Numbered from the stretch's first letter, positions 34,885 to 46,596 are shown. The stretch: 64,000 nt of DNA from Ahaetulla prasina (GCF_028640845.1 NC_080548.1:20661821-20725820); one strand, 5' to 3'. Numbers and translations are program-made. The notes: a model not told the origin generated them from the letters alone.

Positions 34885-35501
34885 TGTTGTGACCCAGGCT
34901 CAAGTAGTTATTACCAGACACAATCAGTCCTAAACAAACATGTTTTATTAGAACAGCTGGAGAATTACTTCATTCCCAGCTTAGTCCAAATTAAGTCCAA
35001 AACAAAGTCCTTCAGAAAAAGTCTTTCAGCCTTAACACAAACCTTTGTCTTCTTTGGCACCCTGCCAAAGGCTTTTCTTGGCAAGAACCTCTGAAGTTCA
35101 GAAGCAAGAGACAGCGAATAGAAACAGATGTAGCAACATTGCTTTCCTACAAAGAACCCAAGATCTGTTCTGCTCTTTTAAACCTTATAAGAGGGGCCAA
35201 TCATCTCCTGGCCTTACTCCCGAGTCGTCCTTTTTGCTTTAGCTGCTCTTGCCTTCTGGCGGCTCTTTGCATGCGTGCACTAGGAACAGGCTCCTCCTGG
35301 TCCTCTGCCTCTCTGCTGTCCGCCTCTGGAGGCTCTGGAGTCTGCGCATCACTCCCAGATGGCCCTGGCCCCATCTCTGCCTCTGACGCAGAGCCCTCAT
35401 CTGGGCCTTCCCCTGACTCCAGGACTGGCCCATTGTCCTCCCCAGCCTCCTCACTGTCAGACTCTGCTGCCAGCTCTGCAGGCTGCTGGCAGACCACAAC
35501 A
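34885..35501 (-). mobile_element. solo LTR, family 2 (copy 1)
   Basis: Minus-strand LTR starting TGTTGTGGTCTGCC and ending GGGTCACAACA, flanked by AGAAG on both sides. On the minus strand there is a TATA-like TTATAAGG and an AATAAAACATG polyadenylation signal. An acidic then basic frame of about 100 codons is open in its first half. Confidence 0.9.
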
Positions 35502-36067
35502 AGAAGGGTTACTGATGAACAGGAACACATGGCTTAAGATCCTGGGCAAAAAGGGAAGAGATGCTGAGAATCCCTGGGTTTTATACCCTCTCTGACTTTG
35601 AACTTCCTGGGGCACAGGAACAGTATCCTGATTGGTTGCTGTCAGAGGTCATAGCTAGCCTTTTAGATTGTCTCTGTGTTAAGATTGGTTGAATCTTGTT
35701 GGGTGATGCACTGAAGGGTAATTAAATAGCTCTGCCTGAAGGAGGTTGATCTTTGTTATGTAGAATGGACTGGCTCAGGCCTTAATGGCCCATTAACAAA
35801 GGTGGCGGTTCGGGGGTGTGTGTGAGTTTCTGCCTCCCTTTTGGGAAATGCAACATGTGATATCCAGGACTTATAAGGGAGAATATTTGCAGCTTAGGGT
35901 TGACGTAAGGGGTCCTTGGTGCTCTCTGAGCTTGCTTGTTTTCTTGCAGATGTTTCATTACCCAAACTAGATAACATCATCAGTGCTAGTCAGCCGACAA
36001 ACTGCATTCCTTACTAGCACTGATGGTTTGGGTAACAAAACGTCTGCAAGTGTTGGATGAAATATCC

Positions 36068-36642
36068 TGTTGTGTCTTGTCCGCTCTCACAGCAGCCGGG
36101 GCCTTCTTATCTGCTCCCGAACACGGAGGAATGTATACCTCCCGGCCCCAGTCCTGGCTCCATGCCCAGACAAGCTGCAGAGGAGGGGGCACCTCCCGGT
36201 CCCAGCCCTGGCTCCATGCCAAAGCAGGCTGCAGAGGAGGGAGCACCCCCCGGCCCCAGCCCTGGCTCCATGCCCAGGCAAACGGAGCAGCTAGACCCCT
36301 CCCCCTCCTCCACAGCATGTGAGCCTGAGGAAAGTTTATTTCCAACAGCTGCTGATTGGAGTGACCCTCGCATCAGAAGACTGGATAGGCGGAGGCAACA
36401 GAAGGAAGGGAGGGGCAGGCCTTAATGAGTGCTGAGTCATGGAGCCACACCCCATGGCCTATATAAAGGATCTGCTTTCTGGCAGTCTCTGAGTCAGGCA
36501 AAGTCGAACTTATCTTGCTGAAGTCACTTACTGGTCTCCTGCCTGCTCTGAGGACTTTGCTAGGACTTTGGGCAGAGCTGCAGAAGCAAGCCTGATTCGG
36601 ATTTCCCTGACCCGGCCGTCAGCGGAGGAGTGGGACACGACA
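36068..36642 (+). mobile_element. solo LTR, family 1 (copy 2)
   Basis: The duplicated counterpart of 34242-34816, with the same TATCC flanks and the same open tandem-repeat frame. Duplication therefore followed LTR insertion. Confidence 0.9.
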
Positions 36643-36710
36643 TATCCTTCTGGGTTCAGTTCCAAGTGGGGAAAAAGACACTGGACTCATGGAAGTTGCT
36701 TGGAAAGAAG

Positions 36711-37326
36711 TGTTGTGACCCAGGCCCAAGTAGTTATTACCAGACACAATCAGTCGTAAACAAACATGTTTTATTAGAACAGCTGAGAATTACTTCATTC
36801 CCAGCTTAGTCCAAATTAAGTCCAAAACAAAGTCCTTCAGAAAAAGTCCTTCAGCCTTAATACAAACCTTTGTCTTCTTTGGCACCCTGCCAAAGGCTTT
36901 TCTTGGCAAGAACCTCTGAAGTTCAGAAGCAAGAGACATCGAATAGAAACAGATGTAGCAACATTGCTTTCCTACAAAGAACCCAAGATCTGTTCTGCTC
37001 TTTTAAACCTTATAGGAGGGGCCAATCAGCTCCTGGCCTTACTCCCGAGTCGTCCTTTTTGCTTTAGCTGTTCTTGCCTTCTGGCAGCTCTTTGCATGCG
37101 TGCACTAGGAACAGGCTCCTCCTGGTCCTCTGCCTCTCTGCTGTCCGCCTCTGGAGGCTCTGGAGTCTGCGCATCACTCCCAGATGGCGCTGGCCCCATC
37201 TCTGCCTCTGACGCAGAGCCCTCATCTGGGCCTTCCCCTGACTCCAGGACTGGCCCATTGTCCTCCCCAGCCTCCTCACTGTCTGACTCTGCTGCCAGCT
37301 CTGCAGGCTGCTGGCAGACCACAACA
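36711..37326 (-). mobile_element. solo LTR, family 2 (copy 2)
   Basis: The duplicated counterpart of 34885-35501, with AGAAG flanks retained. Confidence 0.9.
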
Positions 37327-37859
37327 AGAAGGGTTACTGATGAACAGGAACACATGGCTTAAGATCCTGGGCAAAAAGGGAAGAGATGCTGAGAATCCCT
37401 GGGTTTTATACCCTCTCTGACTTTGAACTTCCTGGGGCACAGGAACAGTATCCTGATTGGTTGCTGTCAGAGGTCATAGCTAGCCTTTTAGATTGTCTCT
37501 GTGTTAAGATTGGTTGAATCTTGTTGGGTGATGCACTGAAGGGTAATTAAATAGCTCTGCCTGAAGGAGGTTGATCTTTGTTATGTAGAATGGACTGGCT
37601 CAGGCCTTAATGGCCCATTAACAAAGGTGGCGGTTCGGGGGTGTGTGTGAGTTTCTGCCTCCCTTTTAGGGGAAATATTCTGCCCTTTTAATATTTCATA
37701 AAATATTTCATTTTCCTAGGAGAGGGGTGGGTGCTAACTTCCTACACGAGAAAACAAGCAAGCTCAGAGAGCAACAGGGGCCCCTCATGAGCCAGGACTT
37801 GCTTTCCCCAATGGAAATTTCCACTATACTTTTGGTAACACGCCTTCCCTGAGACCATC

Positions 37860-38330
37860 TGTGCAGTCAGCTCTGCTCCCTCATTCAGGGTCTCTAAGTA
37901 TTGCCCAGTGGCTTTTAGCTATCATGTCTTGCTCAAAGAACCATCTACAGGCTAGCCAACCAAACCCCACCAACCTACTAATGGTTTCCACTAATGCAAC
38001 CTTAAACACTCAACGAGCCATTTGGACCTTTTTCCCACAGAAAAGAAAACACCGGGAGCCACAAAAACCCTTCCCTTGCCTGACTATTTCCTGAGTGGCC
38101 ACAAAACTAGCATATGTAGTTGAATTAAATGTTCTGTTTTCTTCTGAAACTTTTCTTTTCTAGGATTTATCCATGGTTGGCCTACCGGGGGTTGAAAAGC
38201 TCAATAAATCGCATGCCAGTGGGTGTCACACATTGGTAGTTGTCATGCATATTTTGAGTGACAGGGAACCATAGCAGAGGGGTGAAAGAGCCACATGTGG
38301 CTCCAGAGCCGTAGATTGCTGACCCCTGCA
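37860..38330. mobile_element. hAT-related repeat (inverted copy at 48.3-48.7 kb)
   Basis: The stretch with GCATGCCAGTGGGTGTCACA and AGAGCCACATGTGGCTCC ends near GCTGACCCCTG. Its reverse complement, with the same order of motifs, is found at 48345-48690. Confidence 0.6.
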
Positions 38331-38599
38331 CTAATGGAATGATGTCTTTCACCTAAGAACTATGATGTCATTCACCAGCCTTCCCCAACTCTTTGTTTCT
38401 TTTTGGTCCGGTATTATATTTAGTTTACTTTCTCAACCCCGCTCGTTCATATTTCAGTTATGCTGTAAGGAACAAAGAGCCTGGCTCATTTCTGCTGGCT
38501 TACTCATCCCTTGTCACGTAGAAAGCTATTACCAAACTTGGTGTAGGAGAGATGCCAACTGTAAACCATCGGCTGAGCAGTTAAGCTCCCAAATTTGCA

Positions 38600-38885
38600 T
38601 AACAATACCCTGACAGAAAGTGCATATAGTTGCAATGTATGGCTGTGAAAGTTGGACCATAAGAAAGGCTGAGCGCCAAAGAATTGAGGCCTTTGAACTC
38701 TGGTGCTGGAGGTGAAGACTCCTGTGAGTCCCTTGGACTGCAAGGTGATCAAACCGGTCAGTCCTAAAGGAGATCAACCCCGACTGCTCTTTAGAAGGCC
38801 AGATCCTGAAGACGAAACTCAAATTCTTTGGCTACCCAATGAGAAGGAAGGACTCACTGGAGAAGAGCCTAAGAGCCTCCCTGAA
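38600..38885 (+). mobile_element. BovB (RTE) LINE fragment
   Basis: The sequence encodes the BovB C-terminal motifs Y-G-C-E-S-W-T-I-R-K-A-E-R-Q-R-I and F-E-L-W-C-W with frameshifts, and is the inverse counterpart of 46597-46900. Confidence 0.85.
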
Positions 38886-38995
38886 GCCTGAAGCCTGCTG
38901 GGAGGAAAAACGGACTCCCTCCCCGCATTTTTTGGTTTGGCTAGCAGGCTTCAGGTAGGCTGTGAGGAAAAACAGGGTGTGGGGGGTTCGTTTTT

Positions 38996-38999
<4 letters not shown>

Positions 39000-39022
<23 letters not shown>
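39000..39022. repeat. GA dinucleotide microsatellite
   Basis: About eleven GA units, followed by GGAAGG-rich sequence. Confidence 0.95.
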
Positions 39023-39026
<4 letters not shown>

Positions 39027-39089
39027 GAGGGAGGCAGGGAAGGAAGGAGGAGAGGAAGGAAGGAGTACAAACCTGGCATGAGAGGCAGC

Positions 39090-39160
39090 TTCAGAGGATA
39101 ATCCAGGGCTGGAAGGGACCTGGAGGTCATCTAATCCAACCCTGCTCCAGCAGGACATTG
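39090..39160 (-). mobile_element. CR1 LINE 3' end remnant
   Basis: GGGCTGGAAGGGACCTGGAGG and ATCTAATCCAACCCTGC match the CR1 3' terminus with substitutions. Confidence 0.6.
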
Positions 39161-39179
39161 TTACTGAGTTTCTGTCTTT

Positions 39180-39305
39180 TGATCCCCCAGTCATATGGTT
39201 ACATAGCCACGCCCACCCAGTCACATGACCCCCACCACCACCAAGCCACGTCCACCAAACCACGCCCACAGAACCGGTAGCAAGAAAATGTAGATTTCAC
39301 CCCTG
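39180..39305. mobile_element. hAT-like family A, terminal part
   Basis: CACGCCCACAGAACCGGTAG and GTAGATTTCACCCCTGG are the family's right-hand motifs. The left part is missing. Confidence 0.6.
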
Positions 39306-40293
39306 GTGTGAGGGCAGGGTGCGTGTGTGGGGGACATACGGTGGGGGGGGCATGTGCATGCACGGGGGCCGGGGCACATGCAGGGGGCACACACACATGC
39401 ACGGGGGCGCAGGGCGCATGCGTGGGGGCTGCGTATGTCTTGTATCTTGGGGATACGGGCACTTTGGGCACTTGGTCTGGAAAAGCTTAGCCATCACTAT
39501 CCTAGGTCTTCAAAGCTCCTCCTTTCCTTTGTATGTATAAATATAATTAATGTAGGGTCGGGTCTGCCCAGTTACCATTTTAGAACGATGGGGAGGGAGA
39601 AAAGAGGAGAGAGTAGGAGGTAGGAAAGAGGAGAAGAGGAAGGAAGAGGGGTAGAAGAGGGAGAAGGAAGGTGTAGGGTGGAGGGAGGGGAGGATGTAGA
39701 TAAGAGAAGGAGACGAAGGTCTGGAAAGCAGAAGAAGGTAGAAGAGGGAAGAGTGTTAAAAAGTGGGGGTGGTGACTGGGCAAGCCCGACTAATTGTATA
39801 TAACTGTACATTGGATGAGCTGTTTGATATGATTGTAAAAATAAAACTTTTTTATGGAAAAAAAAAAAGCTCCTCCTTTCCTTGACATCTAACTTTTCAA
39901 ACTTTGTTTTTGATCTGATGCTTTGCGGCTTGGCAGACGTAGAAATGTAATTCTCTCCAAGAGCTGCTGATAACTCAGGAGCCCGTTTGTTTGGAGTCCG
40001 CCTATCTTCTAGAATTGTCCTGTAAAATCCAAAGAAAGTTTACATTCCAACTTAACCAAATCACATGCGCAGGGGACAAACATGCTTTTCTTTTCCCACT
40101 TTTAGACAAAATGTCTCATGGACCATTTCCAATGAAATAATGAAAATCAAAGCCTGCCATTGTTAATTCTTTTTCCCTGAGATTAAATATAAGTCCACTT
40201 TCATTGGCTTTGACTGAAATGACGACTAGAGCAATGTAATGCGTTCCCTGGGAGTAGTGGATAACATTTAGGCCAGTCAAACAGACTATAGAA
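39306..40293. other. intergenic block with purine-rich tract
   Basis: 39306-39430 is G-rich with CA/TG repeats. 39590-39770 is an almost pure purine run (GGAGAAGA type) followed by TTGTATATAACTGTAC and AATAAAAC at about 39840, which could be a LINE or LTR 3' end. No gene is seen. Confidence 0.5.
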
Positions 40294-40428
40294 CAGGGGT
40301 CTCCAACCTTGGCAACTTTAAGCCTGGAGGACTTCAAGTCCCAGAATTCCCCAGCCAGCTTTGCTGGCTGGGGGATTCTGGGAGTTGAAGTCCTCCAGGC
40401 TTAAAGTTGCCAAGGTTGGAGATCCCTG
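40294..40428. mobile_element. palindromic hAT MITE, family E
   Basis: A near-perfect 135 bp palindrome, CAGGGGTCTCCAACCTTGG to its inverse, flanked by CTATAGAA and CGATAGAA (seven of eight bases). Confidence 0.9.
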
Positions 40429-40690
40429 CGATAGAAGGTATTGGCTTCTAAAACTCCACATAGGAGCTGCCTTAGAGTAAGTTCATCCAGCACACACCAA
40501 TGTTAACTTATCGACTTAACAACTGTCGATAAAAAAAGATAAGAAAGACATTGCAGTATCTGGAGATGGTGGAAGAGGAGAAAAAGAACTGGAGAAAATC
40601 ACAAAACATGAAGACTTATAAGTAGAAGTAAGTCTATGGCAAAAGAAAGCAAAGAAAATACCAATAGTAATAGACACTTTGGGTGCAATC

Positions 40691-41284
40691 CAGGGGTGTC
40701 ATTCAGCAGGTTTTGACAGGTTCTGGAGAACCGGTAGCGGAAATATTGAGTAGTTCAGAGAACCGGCAAATACCACCTCTGGCTGGCCCCAGAGTGGGGT
40801 GGGAATGGAGATTTTGCAGTATCCTCCCCCCTGGAGTGGGGTGGGAATGGGGATTTTGTAGTATCCTTCCCCTGAAGTGGGGTGGGAATGGAGATTTTGT
40901 AGTATTCTTCTCCTGGAGCGGGGTGGGAATGGAGATTTTGCAGTATCCTTCCCCTGGAATGGGATGGGAATGGAGATTTTGCAGTATCCTTCCCCTGGAA
41001 TAGGGTGGGAATGGAGATTTTGCAAAATCCTTCCCCCAGGCGTGAGGAGGGAATGGGGATTTTGCAATATCCGTCCCCTGGAGTGGGGTGGGAATGAAGA
41101 TTTTGCAGTATCCTTCCCCTGCCACACCCACCAAGCCACACCCACCAATGCTTTGGCCAGAGAGGTTGTAGAAAAAATGCTTTTAAAAGTAAAAAAAAAG
41201 AAAAGTTGGCCACGCCCACCCAGTCACATTCCCCCAAGCCACGCCCACAGAACCGGTAGTAACAAATTTTACATTTCACCTCTG
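40691..41284. mobile_element. hAT-like family A, long copy with about eight internal units
   Basis: Starts CAGGGGTGTCATTCAGCAGG and ends ACATTTCACCTCTG. Units beginning GGGAATGGAGATTTTGC repeat every 40-41 bp from about 40800 to 41110. The long ORFs here are repeat artefacts. Confidence 0.8.
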
Positions 41285-41750
41285 CCAGAAATGGCCCATT
41301 TCTGGACTTCCGGTAGGCCCATTTTTCGCCCTCCAGAGGCTCCGTGTGAGCCCTGTACTTATCTGGCATCCAAAACGGACTGCGTAGAGACTCCTGGGAG
41401 GGGAGGGGCAGCATGGGCATATGCGCACGCCTCCCGCATGCGCAGCAGAGACCCGAAAACCAGCTTGTTGGCGGGAGGCACGCATACATGATCTACGGCG
41501 AAGGCTCACTTGCTCACGGAAATGCCTCTGTGGGCCACCTGTGGCATATGTCCTATAGGTTCGCTATTACGGTCCTAGGTGATTATAGGGGGTCTTCATA
41601 AAAAGAAAAAATAGGGAAAACCTGGATCAAAAAGTGGGAGAATATCTGGAAATGCCTTTTTCTGGCCCTCAGAGAAATAAACAGAACGTCTCAAGACATA
41701 TTTTTCCCTTTAAGAACAAACTGCTGCTCACAGAATGCTAGTGATGCTCC

Positions 41751-42095
41751 TGTCAGGCCTGGAAACCATACTAGACTTTAGGGTTCCAGACACTGCCACA
41801 TTTTTCCCCTGAGGGAAACATTCTTCAAGCGGTCAAGGTTGGATGGTGTTCACATCTACAGGAAGAGTGGCGAGAAGATATTCGAATGAACTGGGAGAAC
41901 GTGGGATCATGTGACCATCAAAAGGGTCAGGGGGGTGGGACTCTTGGGGTTTGTATAACTGGGAAAAGAATCCGGAAGTTCAGTTTTAGAATTTTACTCA
42001 TCGTGTGCCAGTTTCCTCATGCTAGTAAAGAACTCTGAAAAACAATGGCTTCTGAGTTTTCTTTATGCAGAGGAGGTTTTTCTGGAACCTTGACA
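41751..42095 (+). mobile_element. solo LTR, family 3
   Basis: TGTCAGGCCTGG to GGAACCTTGACA with flanks GCTCC and GCTGC (four of five). A TATA-like TTTGTATAAC and an AGTAAAG hexamer are in the expected order. Confidence 0.6.
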
Positions 42096-42750
42096 GCTGC
42101 CATCTTTTCAGCACAAAGACTTGGAGCCATTAGATAGAAGAAATTAAAATATTGGATCCTACTTTCCTGCTTCTTTGAGAATATTGAGTTTCAAGTCACA
42201 GAAATCATAAATGAAGTCAATAATCTGGAGCTCAAGTGTTGTTTTCCATCACCACTTTCCCTTTTAAAATTTGCAACTAAGCAAAATTACACCCACGTCC
42301 ACCATATAATCAATTACCCAGCCTTGGGCTCTCATTATTTACTGTGATTATCAACAAAGTGACATTTTTAGAACCTTTCTTTTAGAGCCTGTTAAATTTT
42401 ATATTAGGATTGGTCTTTTTATCCCATTGAGCTGATTGCAAAAAAAACTCAATCCATGACATCATAAAAGTCAAATAATTCAGGGTAAGGTGATAAAATA
42501 AAATCCTGTAAAAGTTTAAGAAAAGTGTAGCGAGCAGTACAACGGATTTCCTCCAAGTTCATAAGCGTAATCTTTCTGACTGCTTATGGGATCCATTTTT
42601 AAAATGTTCTCAAGTCGGGACTGTGATTTGCCGTAAAAACAGTTATCTATGAATCCCTTTCCATTGGGCAAGACTATAAAACAAAAGGAGTTTTCTTTGG
42701 TGGAATAAGATTATTTAAATATCTCCATCACCATTCTTTTTATGTTTTGC
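42096..42750. other. AT-rich intergenic stretch without recognised features
   Basis: No gene, repeat or site can be supported here. Confidence 0.5.
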
Positions 42751-42818
<68 letters not shown>

Positions 42819-43096
42819 TTTCTTCCTTCCTTCTTCCTTCCTTTTTCTCTTTCCTTTCTCTCTCTCTCTTGTTTTCTCTTTCTCTCTTCTCTCTTTTCTC
42901 TTTCTTTCTTTTCTCTCTTTCTCTTTCTTTCTTCTTTTTCCTTCCTTCCTTCTTTCTTTCCTTCCTTCTTCCTTCCTTTCTCTTTCCTTTCTCTCTCTCT
43001 CTCTTTCTCTTTCTCTCTTCTCTCTTCTCTCTTCTCTTTCTTTCTTCTCTCTCTTTCTCTCTTCTTTTTCCTTCCTTCCTGCCTGCCTGCCTGTGT

Positions 43097-43146
<50 letters not shown>

Positions 43147-43275
43147 CTTTCTCTCTCTCTTGCTTTCTCTTTCTCTTCTTTTTCTTTCTTTCTTTTTCTT
43201 TCTTTCTTTTTCTCTCTCACTTTCTCTTTCTTTCTTCTTTTTTCTTTCTTCCCTCCCTCCCTCCCTCCCATTCTT
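42751..43275. repeat. 525 bp polypyrimidine tract (TTTC/TTCC/TCTC)
   Basis: Almost pure C/T on the plus strand, built of TTTC runs alternating with TTCC and TCTC blocks. All six frames are long open artefacts rich in Phe/Ser/Leu or Lys/Arg/Glu. Confidence 0.97.
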
Positions 43276-43595
43276 TCTTCCATTATTAAAAAGCAATTTT
43301 AAAAATTAATAAGTTTGAGAAACACTGTTCTTGCTTCTAGAACCACTCCCCTCAAAAAAAAAAAAGGTTCAACATTATAGATATTCACATAATGAATCTA
43401 AGCAGACAGTTACAGTTATGGCTTACTGTTCTGTTTCAGAATCTGGTGCTAAACTCATTGTAACAAGCCTGCATAAAGGTAGAACAGATGTACCCCCTTA
43501 TTTAATGCAATGAGCCCTGGGATCTGGGAATTGTCTATGGATCATTAAGACTGAGACCAGAATTATATCATGAAAGTGTCTCCCCAAACAGCAGA

Positions 43596-44232
43596 GTTTA
43601 TTTATTTATTTTATTTTATTTTGTCACAACAATATATGTAGGAATCATACAAAAGATTATATAGTATATAAACATATATGAGTAAATATAAGGAGGTATA
43701 AGCATATATATAGAAAGAAGAAAAGAAAAACAATAGGACAGGAACGGTAGGCACGTTTGTGCGCTTATGCACGCCCCTTATGGTCCTCTTAGGAATGAGG
43801 TGAGGTCAATAGTAGAAAGTTTTTGGATAAAACTTTTAGGATTGTGGGAAGAGACCACAGAGTCAGGTAAAGTATTCCAAGCACTGATGATTCTATTACA
43901 GAAGTCATATTTTCTGCAATCTAGATTAAAGCGGTTGACATTAAGTTTAAATCTATTGGTTGCTCTAGTATTATTGCAATTGAAGCTGAAGTAGTCTTTA
44001 ACAGGAAGGACATTACAATAGATGATTCTGTGAGTTAAGCTTAGGTCTTGTTGAAGGCGAGGGAGTTCCAAGTTTTCTAAGCCTAGGATTTTGAGTCTGG
44101 TGGGATAAGGTATTCTATTGTTTTCAGAGGAATGGAGAACTCTTCTTGTAAAATATTTCTGGACACGTTCAATTGTATTGATGTCAGAGATGTGGTGAGG
44201 GTTCCAAACAGGCGAGCTGTATATATATATGT
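43596..44232 (-). mobile_element. non-LTR retrotransposon 3' end (same family as 23475)
   Basis: It matches the 23475-24022 element in reverse with very few differences: the encoded C-terminal region differs by about one residue over 75 compared positions. Confidence 0.85.
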
Positions 44233-44730
44233 TTTATATATGTTTTATATATGTTTTATATAATTAAAATGTTTTATATATTTTTTATATAATTGGTCTA
44301 GCAAATGTTTTTTTATGAGTATAGCCCAGCCACATAATTTTCGCTTGATGCTTGGTTATGATAATAATGCACATGGTTTGCCGCTCAGTTTCTGTGCTCG
44401 CCACCTACTGGTACATGCAGGCATTATCTTCCTTCTTGATCACATAGTTTTGCCTTGCTGTTCCCTACTGTTTGAATGCGGTCTCTGCCTACGACTCTTG
44501 AATCAGCTGAAAATAAGGGTGGCCTGAAATTTGCCATGTCTACTATGGATGCCTGTCTTGGCCATCGTTATCTATTAATGCAATCACCTGACTTCATTCC
44601 TTCCCTTTACATTTCACCACTGCCTCCTGCCTATGTTTAAACGAATTCCTTACAAGCCAACAACAGTTTAGCCATGTGTATCCCCTTAATCCAGTCAATG
44701 CAGCTAATTAAGAGCTTAATGTGCTATAGA
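44233..44730. other. intergenic stretch
   Basis: 44215-44300 is an AT-rich repeat of GTTTTATATAT units. The rest is unrecognised. Confidence 0.5.
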
Positions 44731-45225
44731 TGGTAACCATCTTTAAAGCGCTCCATGGCATAGGGCCGGGTTACTTACGGGACCGCCTACTGCTACCGAA
44801 TACCTCTCACCGACCCGTGCGCTCTCACAGAGAGGGACTCCTCAGGGTGCCGTCAGCTAAGCAATGCCGTCTGGCGACACCCAGGGAAAGGGCCTTCTCT
44901 GTGGGGGCTTCCGCCCTCTGAAACGAGCTCCCCCCAGGACTTCGTCAACTCTCGGACCTCCGAACTTTCCGTCGCGAGCTTAAAACACACTTATTCATCT
45001 GCGCAGGACTGGATTAGATTTTAAATTTATACTGGTTTTAATGGGTTTTATTATTTATACTACTTTTTAATAATTCGGCTATGTAGAATAAGTTTTTTAA
45101 TTGTATTTTAGTTTGTATTTATATGTACTTTTTTACTTGCCTGTGAACCGCCCTGAGTCCCTAGGGAGATAGGGCGGTATATAAATGTGATAAAATAAAT
45201 AAATAAATAAATAAATAAAATAGAT
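44731..45225 (+). mobile_element. L2 LINE 3' end
   Basis: Encodes F-K-A-L-H-G-I-G-P-G-Y-L-R-D-R-L-L and R-P-V-R-S-H-R-E, then frameshifts. It ends ACCGCCCTGAGTCCCTAGGG and an AAATAAATAAAT tail, fixing the family's 3' terminus. Confidence 0.9.
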
Positions 45226-45226
45226 C

Positions 45227-46335
45227 AATCTCAGAAAACTTAGGCCCATTGATTTAATCCCCGGTCCGGTTCACCATTGATAAATTGCATCTACATAAGC
45301 ATAGTCATTATTTGAAAAAAAACAAAACAAACAACACCGAGTCACAGACATTCAACCTAGTCTGCTTCAGGGTTTTTTTGTTTGTATATTGTAAAAAGAA
45401 TGACGTTTATTTATAGATTGTTTGCAGAGCTGACAAACATACCCAGGATTATTATGTAAGTGTGGAAAAACACACACTCATACACATGCATGCATTCCAG
45501 AAAATGGGGTAATCAACTTCCATGAATACGTTAGGTCACTTATCTGCTTAAGTATAAACTGTTTCCCACCCCTTTTTCAATATTTATATCAGGAAGGTTT
45601 CTACAGCTAGCGGAAACCTGCAGTAGCTGGTCCGTTCTTCAAAGCCAACTTCCTTCTCCTTTCCATCTGCAGCTAAAGGATTTCAAAATGAAGTCATTGA
45701 GTTGTCTCGCACTCGCCCCCCCCCCGTGCCATGTAAATGATCTCTCCCAACTTCACCTACCTGTGCCCATATTGCACCTGCCTGACTCAACTTGCCCTAA
45801 AAGGTTTGCGGTATCTTGTAGTGAGGGATTACATATTGCCAACTGAATCCCTTTACAGGTTTTCAGTAACGTTCTTCTCATTTTCCCACCTCTCTTTCTG
45901 ATTCTTCAGCTCCTCCCAAAAACTGATACTCAAGAACGTTTTTCCAAAGTAAGACATTTATCTGGAGGAATCTGCCCCTTGGTTAAAAAATAAATAAATG
46001 AAATTGTTTTGCCCAGATTAGCAGACCTTTGTTCTGCCACACACGTTCCATGTTTGGTCTGGATCACAACATCCTTCCAGCCAGCGTAAACCATGACAGC
46101 CTACCACATATGAAGACTGCCAGCAGGCTAGCTCTAGATATGCTGGCACCCTAGGCAAAGCCGTATTCTGGTGCCCCCTCCCCTTTGATTGGGTTCATTT
46201 TTCTGATTTTGTGGTGCCTTCTTGTTTCTTGGTTCCGTCAAGCTTTTGAGTTTTACAGATGACAGATTTTTGATCTTACAGTTTTTCAGCCCTGGACATT
46301 AAAAAAAAAATTCTCAGGCATTTTCATCCTAAAAG
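45227..46335. other. intergenic stretch without recognised genes
   Basis: No splice-bounded ORF stands out. A poly-C run at 45717 and simple AT-rich stretches are present. Confidence 0.5.
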
Positions 46336-46581
46336 TAAAGGTAAAGGTTACCTTCACACGTATGTGCTAGTCGTTCCCGACTCTAGGGGGCAGTGCTAAT
46401 CTCCGTTTCAAAGCCAAAAAGCCAGTGCTGTCCGAAGACATCTCTGTGGCCTTGTGGCCGGCATGACTAAATGTCAAAGGTGCACGGAACGCTGTTACCT
46501 TCCCACCATTTGTCCCTATTTTTGGTCCCTATTTTTCTACTTGCATTTTTTATATGCTTTCGAACTGCTAGGTTGGCAGAA
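46336..46581 (-). mobile_element. tRNA-derived SINE (type 1), 5'-truncated
   Basis: Reverse-complement body AGGTAAAGGTTACC to TTCGAACTGCTAGG. The tRNA-like head is replaced by BovB sequence. Confidence 0.8.
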
Positions 46582-46596
46582 GTTAATCCAGCCACC

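Larger units (their letters stand above)
34014..35841. repeat. tandem duplication, unit 1 (about 1.83 kb)
   Basis: GGGAAATGCAACATGTGATA begins at 34017 and recurs at 35843, an offset of 1826 bp. The units are nearly identical through all their inserted elements. The unit holds an inverted-repeat segment (34090-34220), two solo LTRs and an A/T-rich tail. Confidence 0.95.
35842..37667. repeat. tandem duplication, unit 2
   Basis: It ends with GTTTCTGCCTCCCTTTT at 37667, the same words that precede the junction at 35842. Differences from unit 1 are scattered substitutions and one or two short indels, on the order of one to two percent by eye. Confidence 0.95.

Noticed and set aside
42711..43309. 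Several overlapping ORFs of 146-193 codons on both strands
   Set aside because: They are translations of a simple C/T repeat; all frames are open and composition is limited to a few residues.
45640..45740. Short ATG frame resembling a signal peptide after CTGCAG
   Set aside because: Only about 17 codons before a stop, no donor site and low-complexity sequence follows.
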